DNA of 64,000 bases from Yoonia sp034652275 (lineage in GTDB: Bacteria > Pseudomonadota > Alphaproteobacteria > Rhodobacterales > Rhodobacteraceae): contig NZ_JAXIWG010000004.1 of the NCBI RefSeq assembly GCF_034652275.1, forward strand, positions 248,001-312,000, in the 5' to 3' direction. The position numbers were made by a program, and so were the translations under genes. Shown here in pieces: positions 49,936 to 59,749 of the stretch. Every line of letters begins with the position of its first letter. The first letter of the stretch is position 1. The notes beneath the pieces are model-generated. The model saw only the letters and a list, made by a program, of their open reading frames with translations, did no database searches and was not told the DNA's origin.

Positions 49936-49965
49936 CCGCCCCGGGTAAAGCCGGGGCGGCTATTT
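49936..49965 (+). terminator. Terminator-like hairpin after the capsid gene
   Basis: CCGCCCCGG (49936-49944) pairs perfectly with CCGGGGCGG (49951-49959), loop GTAAAG, then CTATTTCC. The T tract is weak, so some read-through into the next two genes is likely. Confidence 0.65.
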
Positions 49966-49987
49966 CCAACACCGAAGGGACCGCACC

Positions 49988-50176
49988 ATGTCAAGAAGAA
50001 AGTCACCAGTCAGCCAAGCAGACCTCACCCGTTGGGTGAAAGCTGTCCGCGCGGCTGGCGGCACCGAGCTGCGCGTTGAAATTGCGCAGCCTGATGGCAC
50101 GCAGGTCGTTATCATCGCAGGCCAGCAAAGCAGCGTCGAAGTCCAGAACCCTTGTGACCGGCTGTTGAAGCAATGA
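49988..50176 (+). CDS. Small conserved protein upstream of integrase
   Basis: A 62-residue protein (MSRRKSPVSQADLTRWVKAVRAAGG, then ELRVEIAQPDGTQVVIIAG). Similar short proteins, basic start plus a Q-A-D-x-x-R helix followed by a two-strand V-x-I/V-V-I-x-x-G half, often precede integrase genes in alphaproteobacterial prophages (recalled). The stop overlaps the integrase start (ATGA), so the two are coupled. It could be an excisionase-like or regulatory partner. Confidence 0.65.
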   Translation: MSRRKSPVSQADLTRWVKAVRAAGGTELRVEIAQPDGTQVVIIAGQQSSVEVQNPCDRLLKQ

Positions 50177-51243
50177 GACGCAAGAGCCCTTTTCCCGGTG
50201 TCACGCGGATCGTCGATCGTCATGGCAAGATCCGGTTCCGGTTTCGTCGCAAGGGGTTCACCTGTTATCTGCCCGGCCCATATGCCTCGGCCGATTTTCG
50301 CGCTGCCTATGATGCCGCAATCGAGGGCGCTAAGGCCCCTGTTCGCAGCTCAGCGCCGCGTGGAACCCTCGCTTGGGTCGTCGAGCAATACCTTTCAAGC
50401 TCGCGCTTCAAGGGCCTGTCAGATGCCCGTAGGCGGACAATTCGCGGCCAGATGGATTGGCTGCGGTCCCATGCTGGCGACCTGCCTTTCGATCGTTTTG
50501 GGACACACCATGTCGAGGCGCTGATGGACAAGAAGTCCGGCCCGGCCGCAGCGAATGGGGTCAAGAAAACTATGTCGCTGCTTTTTACTTTCGCAATCAA
50601 GCGTCAGCTCGGCGTCACTTTCAATCCCGCCCGCTATGCCGATCGTCGCAAAGAGAACCCGGACGGATATCATACTTGGACCGAAGCTGAGATTGACCGC
50701 TTCCTCGATCATCATGGTTCTGGATCAAAGCCGCGTCTGGTGGCGCTACTTGCGCTTAATACCGGGATGGCTCGGCAGGATCTCACCCGCATCGGTTGGC
50801 AGAACATAAAAGCGGGGCGGATCTCGTATCGTCGTGGCAAAACTGGCGTGGGTGCTGACCTTCCGATTCTGGCCGAGCTTGCCGAGGAATTGCGCCATGT
50901 GCCGACTGATCAGCTCTTGATCGTCACGCACGGCAAGGGGCTTCCATACAAGCCCGAAACGCTAGGAAACTGGTTCCGGGATCAATGCAAGGCTGCCGGT
51001 GTTCCCGGGTCTCTACATGGCTTGCGAAAGGCCGGTGCAACACGTCTGGCTAATGCCGGTGCGACCCCTGATGAGATCCGCGCTTATCTGGCCCACGCTA
51101 CGAACAAAGAGGGTTCGACATACACCGGAAAGGCCGATCGATCTCGCTTGGCTGACAGTGGGTTAGCCAAGCTGGAAAGCCCAAAAAGTGAACAAAATCT
51201 GTCCAACCTTTCCCAAAAGTTGGACAAGGAAGCAGGTAACTAA
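50173..51243 (+). CDS. int: Tyrosine recombinase (integrase) of the element
   Basis: A 356-residue tyrosine integrase. The N-terminal 60 residues are a basic arm-binding-type domain (PFPGVTRIVDRHGKIRFRFRRKG), the core-binding region follows, and the catalytic domain shows LLALNTGMARQDLTRI (Arg), GKTGVGADLPI (Lys), SLHGLRKAGATRLANAGATPDEIRAYLAHAT (His-x-x-Arg and second His) and STYTGKAD (nucleophile Tyr). It would join attP to the 3' end of tRNA-Glu, whose CCA end lies 28 bases beyond its stop. The last codons contain two copies of the GTCCAAC motif. Confidence 0.92.
   Translation: MRRKSPFPGVTRIVDRHGKIRFRFRRKGFTCYLPGPYASADFRAAYDAAIEGAKAPVRSSAPRGTLAWVVEQYLSSSRFKGLSDARRRTIRGQMDWLRSHAGDLPFDRFGTHHVEALMDKKSGPAAANGVKKTMSLLFTFAIKRQLGVTFNPARYADRRKENPDGYHTWTEAEIDRFLDHHGSGSKPRLVALLALNTGMARQDLTRIGWQNIKAGRISYRRGKTGVGADLPILAELAEELRHVPTDQLLIVTHGKGLPYKPETLGNWFRDQCKAAGVPGSLHGLRKAGATRLANAGATPDEIRAYLAHATNKEGSTYTGKADRSRLADSGLAKLESPKSEQNLSNLSQKLDKEAGN
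51201..51225. other. Candidate integrase arm-type sites, right end
   Basis: GTCCAAC (51201-51207) and its complement GTTGGAC (51219-51225) form an inverted pair with extended TGTCCAAC/GTTGGACA arms, 46-70 bases inside the right att core. The same motif is clustered at the left end. Confidence 0.5.
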
Positions 51244-51270
51244 ATGACAATGCAGGGAAAAATCAAACCA

Positions 51271-51286
51271 ATGGCAGTCCCTAGGG
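51271..51286. repeat. Right attachment site within tRNA-Glu
   Basis: ATGGCAGTCCCTAGGG, identical to 43310-43325. It covers the acceptor stem 3' strand and CCA of tRNA-Glu (minus strand) plus one flanking base, so insertion keeps the tRNA intact. Confidence 0.88.
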
Positions 51287-51346
51287 GAATCGAACCCCTC
51301 TTTCCAGGTTGAAAACCTGGCGTCCTAACCGATAGACGAAGGGACC
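51272..51346 (-). tRNA. tRNA-Glu(TTC)
   Basis: A 75-nt cloverleaf on the minus strand, with CCA encoded. The acceptor stem GGTCCCT pairs with AGGGACT (one G-T-type pair at its end), the D arm is around TATCGGTTAGGA, the anticodon stem CCAGG/CCTGG carries loop TTTTCAA with anticodon TTC, and the T arm GGGG-TTCGATT-CCCC is canonical. The element's integrase uses its 3' end as attachment site. Confidence 0.95.
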
Positions 51347-51421
51347 GCACTTGGTGTCGCGCTTTTAGGCAAAGCCCGCAGCGCGCGCAAGGGGAAATTT
51401 GCGCTTTTTTCGGACTTCGTT

Positions 51422-53182
<1,761 letters not shown>

Positions 53183-53228
53183 GCGCCCATACTATCAGCG
53201 CCGCCGCCGCCACGCCACGCCCTGACTT

Positions 53229-53255
53229 CTTTTTTCCAAAAATACTCCCGCCGGA
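53229..53255 (-). terminator. GC hairpin plus TATTTTTGG element after glpX
   Basis: Read on the minus strand: CCGCCTCCGGCGG (arms CCGCC/GGCGG, overlapping) followed by GAGTATTTTTGG and an A/G-rich run. It is related to the element after the mutase gene at 5419-5457 and probably terminates glpX. Confidence 0.6.
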
Positions 53256-53272
53256 GGCGGCGCGCCAGCGCC

Positions 53273-54238
53273 TCAGCGCACGGGGTTGCGATAGATCATC
53301 CGCCGGACCGATCCGGTCTTGGACCGCATCAGGATCGTCTCGGCGGTCACGAATCCGACCTCGCGCTTGATACCCGGCACCAGCGATCCGTCCGTGACGC
53401 CCGTCGCGGCGAAAATCACATCGCCTGTGACCATATCGTCGCGGGTATAGACGCGGTCGAAATTGGTGATGCCCGCCTTGGTCGCCCGCCCGCGTTCGTC
53501 ATCGTTGCGAAACAGCAAGCGCCCGAAAATCTGTCCGCCCATGCATTTCAGCGCCGCCGCAGCCAGCACCCCTTCGGGCGCGCCGCCGGACCCCATATAC
53601 ATGTCAATGCCAGTGATATCGGGTTCGGCGCAATGCATCACACCCGCCACATCGCCATCGGTAATGAGCCGGATCGCCGCGCCTGTGCTGCGGATTTCGG
53701 CAATCATGTCTTCGTGGCGCGGGCGTTCCAGCACGCAGACGGTGATGTCCTTGGTCGAACAGCCTTTGGCGGCGGCCAGCGCCGACACCCGCTCAGAAGG
53801 CGACATATCCAGCGTCACGACGCCGGTGCGAAACCCCGGACCGATGGCCAGCTTGTCCATATAGACATCGGGCGCATGCAGCATCGACCCGCGCGGGCCC
53901 ATCGCGATCACGGCTAGCGCATTGGGCATGTCCTTGGCGGTCAGCGTCGTGCCTTCCAGCGGGTCAAGCGCGATATCCACGCCCGGCCCGTTGCCGGTGC
54001 CGACTTCCTCGCCGATAAACAGCATCGGGGCCTCGTCGCGTTCACCTTCGCCGATCACCACAACACCTGCGATATCAAGCTTGTTGAGCTGGTTGCGCAT
54101 CGCATCCACCGCCGCCTGATCGGCGGCCTTTTCGTCACCGCGCCCGATCAGGGACGCGCAGGCGATGGCGGCCGCTTCAGAGACGCGGGCCAGACCCAGC
54201 GACAGGTTGCGGTCGTTGAAATCGGCGGGCGTTGGCAT
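53273..54238 (-). CDS. glpX: Class II fructose-1,6-bisphosphatase
   Basis: A 321-residue GlpX-type phosphatase. The metal-binding sequence DPLEGTTLTAKDM and earlier GEGERDEAPMLFIGEEVG are diagnostic, as is GGAPEGVLAAAALKCMGG. It dephosphorylates fructose-1,6-bisphosphate in gluconeogenesis (and possibly sedoheptulose bisphosphate). The ATG at 54238 is preferred: AAAGGA lies eight bases upstream, whereas alternative starts at 54247 and 54262 have no spacing. Lies downstream of hom on the same strand. Confidence 0.93.
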   Translation of the reverse strand: MPTPADFNDRNLSLGLARVSEAAAIACASLIGRGDEKAADQAAVDAMRNQLNKLDIAGVVVIGEGERDEAPMLFIGEEVGTGNGPGVDIALDPLEGTTLTAKDMPNALAVIAMGPRGSMLHAPDVYMDKLAIGPGFRTGVVTLDMSPSERVSALAAAKGCSTKDITVCVLERPRHEDMIAEIRSTGAAIRLITDGDVAGVMHCAEPDITGIDMYMGSGGAPEGVLAAAALKCMGGQIFGRLLFRNDDERGRATKAGITNFDRVYTRDDMVTGDVIFAATGVTDGSLVPGIKREVGFVTAETILMRSKTGSVRRMIYRNPVR

Positions 54239-54307
54239 TGCGGTCATCCTTTGGTGGTTCACGCCACCGTAAACCCTGCTTGGGTCACAGTCGCAAGACT
54301 GTTTGCG

Positions 54308-55594
54308 CTAAACCGCCTCGATCCGGATCGCGACAGGGTCGCCCGACACCACGCCCGTGTCCTTGAATGCAGCCAAAGCCTCGTCCAGCGCGGTGCGCGT
54401 CGTCTTATGCGTGACGATCAGCACGGGTGCTGTGGTGTCGGCATGGCCATACTGGCGCATCCGGTCGATCGAGATGCCCGCATCACCCAAGGCGCGCGCG
54501 ACCTTGGCCAAAGCACCCGGTTTGTCGAGCAGTTGCATCCGCAGATAATAGGGGGCCGGAATCGCCGCCAGTGCGGGGCGCGCGCGCCGCAGGCTGGTCG
54601 CGGGCTGGCCAAAGGTGGACATCCGCAGACCCCGCGCGATATCCATCACATCGCCCATCACGGCGCTGGCGGTCGGGCCTTCGCCTGCACCGGGGCCACG
54701 CAGCACGATCTGGCCTACGGAATCGCCTTCGAGCACCACCATATTCGTGCCGCCTTGCAACTGGCCCAAAGGCGAGGTGTCGGGCACAAGACAGGGCGAC
54801 ATGCGCTGTTCCAGCCCGCGGCCTGTCATCTGGGCAACACCCAAAAGCTTGATCTTGAACCCCATATCGGCGGCTTGGCGGATATCCTCGATGCTGATGG
54901 CACCGATCCCTTCCAGCTGCACGGCGTCGAAATCGACCTGCGTGCCAAAGGCGATGGCCGACAAGAGCGCAAGCTTATGGCCTGCGTCAATCCCGCCCAC
55001 GTCCAGTTCGGGGTCGGCTTCCAGATAGCCAAGGGCGTTGGCCTCGTCGAAGACCTCCTGATAGGTCAGGCCCGCGCTTTCCATCCGCGTCAGGATATAG
55101 TTACAGCTGCCGTTCATCACGCCAATGATGCGGGTGATGTCATTGGCCGCCAGCCCTTCGGTCAGCGCCTTCACGACAGGGATACCGCCTGCGACCGCGG
55201 CCTCGAACCGGATCACGCGGCCAGCAGCCTCGGCGCTTTCGGCGATGGCTTGGCCATGCACGGCCAATAGCGCCTTGTTGGCAGAGACCACATCCTTGCC
55301 TGCGGCAATCGCGGCCTCGGTCGCATCCTTGGCGGGGCCTTCGTGGCCGCCCATCACCTCGATGAACAGGTCCACATCGTCGCGGCGCGCAAGGGCCACG
55401 GGATCATCTTCCCATGCATAGGCAGACAGATCGACCCCGCGATCCTTGTCGCGGCTGCGCGCGGATACCGCGCTGATCGTGACAGGACGGCCCGACCGCG
55501 CCTGCAACAGATCTGCGTGCTTTTGCACGATCCGCACGACGCCCACGCCAACGGTGCCCAGTCCCGCAATGCCGAGCCTTAAAGGGTGTGTCAT
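54308..55594 (-). CDS. hom: Homoserine dehydrogenase
   Basis: A 428-residue enzyme that reduces aspartate semialdehyde to homoserine, for threonine and methionine. N-terminal GIAGLGTVGVGVVRIV is the nucleotide-binding loop, VVSANKALLA and FEAAVAGGIPVVKALTEGL are catalytic-domain signatures, and GSCNYILTRM is conserved. A C-terminal ACT domain (YYLRMQLLDKPGALAKVARALGDAGISIDRM) suggests feedback control by threonine. Confidence 0.95.
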   Translation of the reverse strand: MTHPLRLGIAGLGTVGVGVVRIVQKHADLLQARSGRPVTISAVSARSRDKDRGVDLSAYAWEDDPVALARRDDVDLFIEVMGGHEGPAKDATEAAIAAGKDVVSANKALLAVHGQAIAESAEAAGRVIRFEAAVAGGIPVVKALTEGLAANDITRIIGVMNGSCNYILTRMESAGLTYQEVFDEANALGYLEADPELDVGGIDAGHKLALLSAIAFGTQVDFDAVQLEGIGAISIEDIRQAADMGFKIKLLGVAQMTGRGLEQRMSPCLVPDTSPLGQLQGGTNMVVLEGDSVGQIVLRGPGAGEGPTASAVMGDVMDIARGLRMSTFGQPATSLRRARPALAAIPAPYYLRMQLLDKPGALAKVARALGDAGISIDRMRQYGHADTTAPVLIVTHKTTRTALDEALAAFKDTGVVSGDPVAIRIEAV

Positions 55595-55667
55595 GCTGTC
55601 AATTCCATCTCTGTCACCGTTCCCGTGCGGTGTAGCGAATGAACGCCGCTACTGCAACGCGCCCAGA

Positions 55668-55889
55668 TCAATCACGATCAATCGCGCGCAGGGCGGCGGC
55701 ACGGCGTTGCAACGCGGCAAGCCGGTCATCCATGCCATCCGTTTCGGCCGCAATCGGTGCGGGCTGGTCCTCCAGCGGGGCCAGACGCGGATAGGGCGCG
55801 TTGCGCGCAGCCTCGGTCACGGTGCCCTCCAATGCGGGAATATCCGCGCAGGCGGCAAGGATCAGCAGAAAGGGCAGGGTGTGGCGCAT
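55668..55889 (-). CDS. Small lipoprotein, hypothetical
   Basis: A 73-residue protein. Start 55889 gives MRHTLPFLLILAACADIPALEG, a lipoprotein signal with the LAAC lipobox (Cys14 after processing). The rest is proline- and alanine-rich and ends in a helix (MDDRLAALQRRAAALRAID). No family recognised. A longer frame upstream has no support. Confidence 0.65.
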   Translation of the reverse strand: MRHTLPFLLILAACADIPALEGTVTEAARNAPYPRLAPLEDQPAPIAAETDGMDDRLAALQRRAAALRAIDRD

Positions 55890-55941
55890 GTGGCAGACAA
55901 TAGACAGGTGCGGGACTTCGCGGCAAGTCGGGCTTTTCATT

Positions 55942-55955
55942 TGAACGGCTGTTCA
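55942..55955. promoter_or_regulatory. Palindrome upstream of the TetR gene
   Basis: TGAAC-GGCT-GTTCA at 55942-55955, 13 bases before the start codon at 55969. Typical in size and position of a TetR autoregulatory operator. Confidence 0.5.
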
Positions 55956-55968
55956 GTTAGATGGCGGT

Positions 55969-56556
55969 ATGGCGCGCAAGCAGGGTTCTCATTCCGATAT
56001 CACCGGCCCACGGGTGCAGGACACGGCCCTGCGGCTGATCGCGCGGCATGGCTATGCGGCTGTGTCCATGCGCCAGATCGCGGCCGAGGTCGGGGTGCAG
56101 GCGGGGGCGCTGTATAACTACACCCCCGACAAGCAGACCCTGCTGTTTGATCTGATGCGCACACATATGCAGGATGTGCTTGATGCGCTGGCCGCTGCCG
56201 ATCTGCAGGGCGATCCGCCTGCGCGGCTGGACGGGTTCACGCGGTTTCATATCCGGTTTCACCTGCCAAGGTCCGATCAGGTGTTCGTCTCCTATATGGA
56301 GTTGCGCAACCTTGCGCCGGAAAACTTTGCTATCCTCGAAAAGATGCGCCGCGATTACGAAACCGCGCTCGAGGATATCTTGCGTGACGGGGTTGCGGCG
56401 GGGATCTTTGCCGTGCCCGATACGCGGATCGCGACGATGGCGATCATTGCCATGCTGACTGGGCTCAGCCATTGGTACCGCGAAGGCGGGCGGCTTGGCA
56501 TGGATGCGATCGAAGAAATCTACTGCAACCTTGTCCAGAAATCCGTCAGGCGCTGA
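55969..56556 (+). CDS. TetR/AcrR-family regulator
   Basis: A 195-residue regulator. The N-terminal HTH is VQDTALRLIARHGYAAVSMRQIAAEVGVQAGALYNYTPDKQTLLFDLM (residues about 16-63); the C-terminal part is a helical ligand-binding domain. Similar regulators in this group control branched-chain or acyl-CoA degradation genes, but no such gene is adjacent. A TGAAC/GTTCA palindrome upstream suggests autoregulation. Confidence 0.87.
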   Translation: MARKQGSHSDITGPRVQDTALRLIARHGYAAVSMRQIAAEVGVQAGALYNYTPDKQTLLFDLMRTHMQDVLDALAAADLQGDPPARLDGFTRFHIRFHLPRSDQVFVSYMELRNLAPENFAILEKMRRDYETALEDILRDGVAAGIFAVPDTRIATMAIIAMLTGLSHWYREGGRLGMDAIEEIYCNLVQKSVRR

Positions 56557-56571
56557 CGCGAAAGGTTATTC

Positions 56572-57057
56572 ATGTTCCATCCCGATCACACTGGCGGTTA
56601 TGCCACCGTCCATGCCTCCGAGGGGCGGCGCTATTTCGCCTGCGGGGTGATCTATGGTTTGGGCGGATTGCTGATCTATACAGCGCTGGCGCATCCACCG
56701 GACGTGCTCTGGCTGGTATTCTTGCTGGGGTTCGGGGCGGCGATGTTATGGCTGGGCGAAAGGTTGCGCCGCGCCACGCGCATCGGGATCGTGCTGACCG
56801 AGACAGACCTGCGCGACACCGAAGGCACCGTGCTGGCGCGGATGGAGGATATCGTGCTGGTGGATCGCGGCGCGCTGGCGATGAAACCCGCCAACGGTTT
56901 TACCCTTGTGCTGAACACGCGTCAGCCGCGCGGCTGGTCGCCCGGCATGTGGTGGCGGATCGGCAAACGCGTCGGTGTGGGCGGTGTGACAGCGGCAGGT
57001 CCGGCCAAGTTTATGGCCGAACAGATCGCCCTGCGGATCAAGGCGCGCGAGCGCTGA
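56572..57057 (+). CDS. Two-helix membrane protein, hypothetical
   Basis: A 161-residue protein. Two close membrane segments at about residues 22-60 (YFACGVIYGLGGLLIYTALA; VLWLVFLLGFGAAMLWLG), then a C-terminal beta-rich half (LTETDLRDTEGTVLARMEDIVLVDRGALAM) reminiscent of a PH-like domain. AAAGG precedes the start. Co-directional with the TetR gene, 15 bases away. Function unknown. Its stop adjoins the stop of the convergent TadE-like gene. Confidence 0.65.
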   Translation: MFHPDHTGGYATVHASEGRRYFACGVIYGLGGLLIYTALAHPPDVLWLVFLLGFGAAMLWLGERLRRATRIGIVLTETDLRDTEGTVLARMEDIVLVDRGALAMKPANGFTLVLNTRQPRGWSPGMWWRIGKRVGVGGVTAAGPAKFMAEQIALRIKARER

Positions 57058-57663
57058 TCAGCAGAGCTCGTCGCCGTTGCTCGGGTTTGCCGGCGTTGGA
57101 TCAAAGCAGATCGACGGGGCGAAACGCGGCGCGATCACGGTGAATGTCGTGAATTCGACAGCGCCAAGGTTGTTGTCGGTAAACGGTGCAATCCCGAGCG
57201 CGAACGGCGCGCGATATTCCGCACGGGTTTCGATCAAAAGCGATGTCGCGCCATTCGCCAGAATTGGCAGGCGTCCCCGCATCAGCGCAAGATCGGCGGT
57301 GGTCAGGTTCATGCCCATGCCGCGGTTTTGCGACCAGCGCACGATATAGGTGTCACTGGGCTGATCATAGGAATAGGACGTGACCCGCAGCTGCGGATTT
57401 GGGTCGGATTCCACCAATGTCCGCAGCAGCGCCCGCGCGCCATCCATATAGGCCGCGTTGACCGGAGTTTGTTCGCGGCTGAACATATCGGCGATGGTCA
57501 ATCCGGCGCGTTCGCTGCGCGTGTCGGCGCGGAAGGCATCGAAATAGACAAGTGTCGACAGCAACGCCCAGGCGATGATCGGCGTCACCAGCACCAGTTC
57601 GATCGATGCAGAGCCGTCCTCGTCCTTGCGGAATGTGTCTGCGAAGCGGGCTAATTTCATCAT
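57058..57663 (-). CDS. TadE/TadF-like pilus assembly protein
   Basis: A 201-residue protein with the TadE-like N-terminus: a short charged stretch, then FRKDEDGSASIELVLVTPIIAWALLSTLVYFDAF, the pseudopilin-type helix with the conserved Glu at position +5 of the mature part. The remainder is an extracytoplasmic beta-rich domain. Start at 57663 overlaps the stop of the TadE gene (ATGA). Likely a minor pseudopilin of a Tad pilus. Confidence 0.8.
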   Translation of the reverse strand: MMKLARFADTFRKDEDGSASIELVLVTPIIAWALLSTLVYFDAFRADTRSERAGLTIADMFSREQTPVNAAYMDGARALLRTLVESDPNPQLRVTSYSYDQPSDTYIVRWSQNRGMGMNLTTADLALMRGRLPILANGATSLLIETRAEYRAPFALGIAPFTDNNLGAVEFTTFTVIAPRFAPSICFDPTPANPSNGDELC

Positions 57664-58217
57664 GGGCTTGCCTGGAAGGGTTCAACGACAAAACCGGATG
57701 TCGAAACAAGCGCGTAGGACCCGCCTGCCGCACCTCCGGCATTTCTTTCGACGATGGTACGGCCAAGCCCTGTCGTCGGCATCACGGGGTCAAGCCGGAT
57801 GCAGGCGCGCAGAAAGATCAGCTCGTTATTGCCGCCATTGGTGAACTGGACAACGGGCTGCACGGCTGCGCCACGGTCGATGCATTGAACGGTTGCAGGC
57901 ACATTCACCCAGTTGCGCACACTGCGGCGGACCATCTCGACCTGAAGCTGGTTTTCGCAGTCGGGCAGCAAGCCCGCATATTCGCATATCTGCGCGCGCA
58001 GCAGGTCCCGCGAGGGGACAGCCATCCGCCCGATCCGCACATCACGCACGGCAAGGTCCACACCACGTTCCAAGGCGAAATGCCGCAAGGACACCATTCC
58101 GCTTTCGAACGTCATCAGAAAGAGAAGCACGAAGATCGGAAAGATGATCACGAACTCGACGGTCACAACACCGCTTTCATCGCGCTGGAACCGGCGTAGC
58201 AGGGATAGCAAAGACAT
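57660..58217 (-). CDS. tadE: TadE-family minor pseudopilin
   Basis: A 185-residue protein starting MSLLSLLRRFQRDESGVVTVEFVIIFPIFVLLFLM, the TadE signature: Gly-containing cleavage region then Glu and a hydrophobic helix. Four Cys in the extracytoplasmic part could form disulfides. The ATG at 58217 is one codon inside an alternative GTG; either way it overlaps the tadG stop. Part of the tadG-tadE-tadE-like block. Confidence 0.83.
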   Translation of the reverse strand: MSLLSLLRRFQRDESGVVTVEFVIIFPIFVLLFLMTFESGMVSLRHFALERGVDLAVRDVRIGRMAVPSRDLLRAQICEYAGLLPDCENQLQVEMVRRSVRNWVNVPATVQCIDRGAAVQPVVQFTNGGNNELIFLRACIRLDPVMPTTGLGRTIVERNAGGAAGGSYALVSTSGFVVEPFQASP

Positions 58218-59749
58218 CACAGGCTCAGTCTCAGGTCGGTGATCTGGCGTGCGATCGCGTCAAAGATATCGTTCAGCGCGCCGCCTTCGGTCTGGAAGTA
58301 ATGCGCAGGAGAGGACGCACAGGCCCGCATCTGCGCCTCGCCGTTGGCACCAGCGCCCATAGCAATCGTGAAGATGATCATGTTCTGCTGTTTGGCCGCA
58401 GTACAGATCTGCTGCATCCAGATGTTGTTCTGGTTGGCGGTGATGGGCGTGTGGGTCAACGTGTTGAGCGTGTTTGTACCCAAGTTGTTCAGACGGCGCC
58501 ACCGCTCGATCGGCAACTGCCCAAGCGCGGGCATGATGTCAAAGCGGTCGGCGAATTGCGGCCGCAGCCTGCGGCCTGCGACGTTTTCACCGTCGGTCAT
58601 CAGGACGACGTATTTGACTGTGTTGACCGCATTGCTGGCGGATGAATAGTCCATTGGACGAACACCAGCAAAGACAGGGTCAACACCGGGGACGCCAGCG
58701 AGCAGGTCGCGCATCGACGGATCAAGCAGCGAAACGCCCCATTTCATCCCCAGATGGATGGATGTGAAGGTGGTCGGCACCAACTGGTTGATCGCCTGCT
58801 TCAGCACAGTTCCGTTCTGGGTCAGCGGGATGATGCCTTCAAACGATTCCTGCGGACATAGTGGCAGGATGATGTTGTTGGCATTGCGGTTGTTGTAGAA
58901 CTCGATCCGTTCGACCTGCTGGTAGGTGCGGTCAACATCGAATGTGGTCGTCGCGAATTCGGACGGCAGGAAATCGACGCAGCGCGACGGGTTGGTATAG
59001 ACCGCTACACCGTTCACAGTTCCATCTTCATCCGGTTCCTCGGATGCGTCAATCCGGCCTGTTGGCCCCAAATGGGCACTTGTTGTGTTCAGCGCGTTGT
59101 AGATCCCGTCACCCACGCTGACATGCTGGGAATATGTCACAAGCGACATGGAAATCTGATCTTCGTATTCGGGTTTCAGCAGCGCATCGACAAAGCGGCT
59201 TGCCGCCTCACGCAGCAGCTGCATCCGTGTGCGGCCCGTGCCCGAAACCGTGGACGCCATCGAACCCGAGATATCCAGAACAAGCGACACTTCGACATTG
59301 CCGGTGCCTTCGACAGCCGCCGACTGCGCGGGTACTTCAAGCTGGTTGATCCCGACAAGGCGCAGATAGAACGTGTTGATATCGAGTTGCGACTGCACCC
59401 GCACAGCGCGCGTCCCGGCCATGTTCGAAACGATCGGCTCGCCCACGATGGCATCAGCAAACCCCGCCTTTGCGAAATAATCCTCGACCACAGCTTTCGA
59501 ATCGAGTTCCTGATTCAAGCTGGCGGCGGCCAGCACCGCACGGTCGGACACCGATTGCAGTGTCGCGCGCCGCGCCTCGAAGCGCATGAAATCGACCGCC
59601 ATACCGCCAAGAACCAGCATCGTGATCAGCAACAGGATCGTCAGGATGATGACGCTGCCATCCTCGCTGCGGCCAAAGGCGCGCAGATATCTTGCGCGCC
59701 AGCCCTTTTTAGGCGTTTCACTTGCGATATCAGCGTTTCTCGGTGTCAT
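58217..59749 (-). CDS. tadG: TadG-like pilus assembly protein with VWA domain
   Basis: A 510-residue protein. The N-terminal SEDGSVIILTILLLITMLVLGGMAVDFMRFEARRATLQ is the TadG membrane region, followed by RAVLAAASLNQ. A VWA domain follows with the MIDAS VLDISGSMAST and VVLMTDGENV. Such proteins act in assembly or adhesion of Tad (Flp) pili. The tadABC and cpa genes are not in the window. A TTAA-N8-TTAA sequence lies at 59798-59813, just upstream. Confidence 0.85.
   Translation of the reverse strand: MTPRNADIASETPKKGWRARYLRAFGRSEDGSVIILTILLLITMLVLGGMAVDFMRFEARRATLQSVSDRAVLAAASLNQELDSKAVVEDYFAKAGFADAIVGEPIVSNMAGTRAVRVQSQLDINTFYLRLVGINQLEVPAQSAAVEGTGNVEVSLVLDISGSMASTVSGTGRTRMQLLREAASRFVDALLKPEYEDQISMSLVTYSQHVSVGDGIYNALNTTSAHLGPTGRIDASEEPDEDGTVNGVAVYTNPSRCVDFLPSEFATTTFDVDRTYQQVERIEFYNNRNANNIILPLCPQESFEGIIPLTQNGTVLKQAINQLVPTTFTSIHLGMKWGVSLLDPSMRDLLAGVPGVDPVFAGVRPMDYSSASNAVNTVKYVVLMTDGENVAGRRLRPQFADRFDIMPALGQLPIERWRRLNNLGTNTLNTLTHTPITANQNNIWMQQICTAAKQQNMIIFTIAMGAGANGEAQMRACASSPAHYFQTEGGALNDIFDAIARQITDLRLSL

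Larger units (their letters stand above)
43310..51286. mobile_element. tRNA-Glu-integrated capsid-encoding satellite-like element
   Basis: About 8 kb bounded by a 16-bp direct repeat, ATGGCAGTCCCTAGGG, one copy inside the 3' end of tRNA-Glu and one at 43310. The tyrosine integrase gene lies directly beside the intact tRNA, as is standard for such elements. Contents from left: SF3 helicase, noncoding region with iterons and structured repeats, DUF4145 cargo, XRE repressor, hypothetical, MerR-like regulator, 66-codon ORF, ClpP-type head protease, capsid, small conserved protein, integrase. Codon choice and base composition differ from the host. No terminase, portal, connector, tail or lysis genes. 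I infer a phage satellite; a deleted prophage is the alternative, but all genes look intact and several overlap. Confidence 0.85.
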
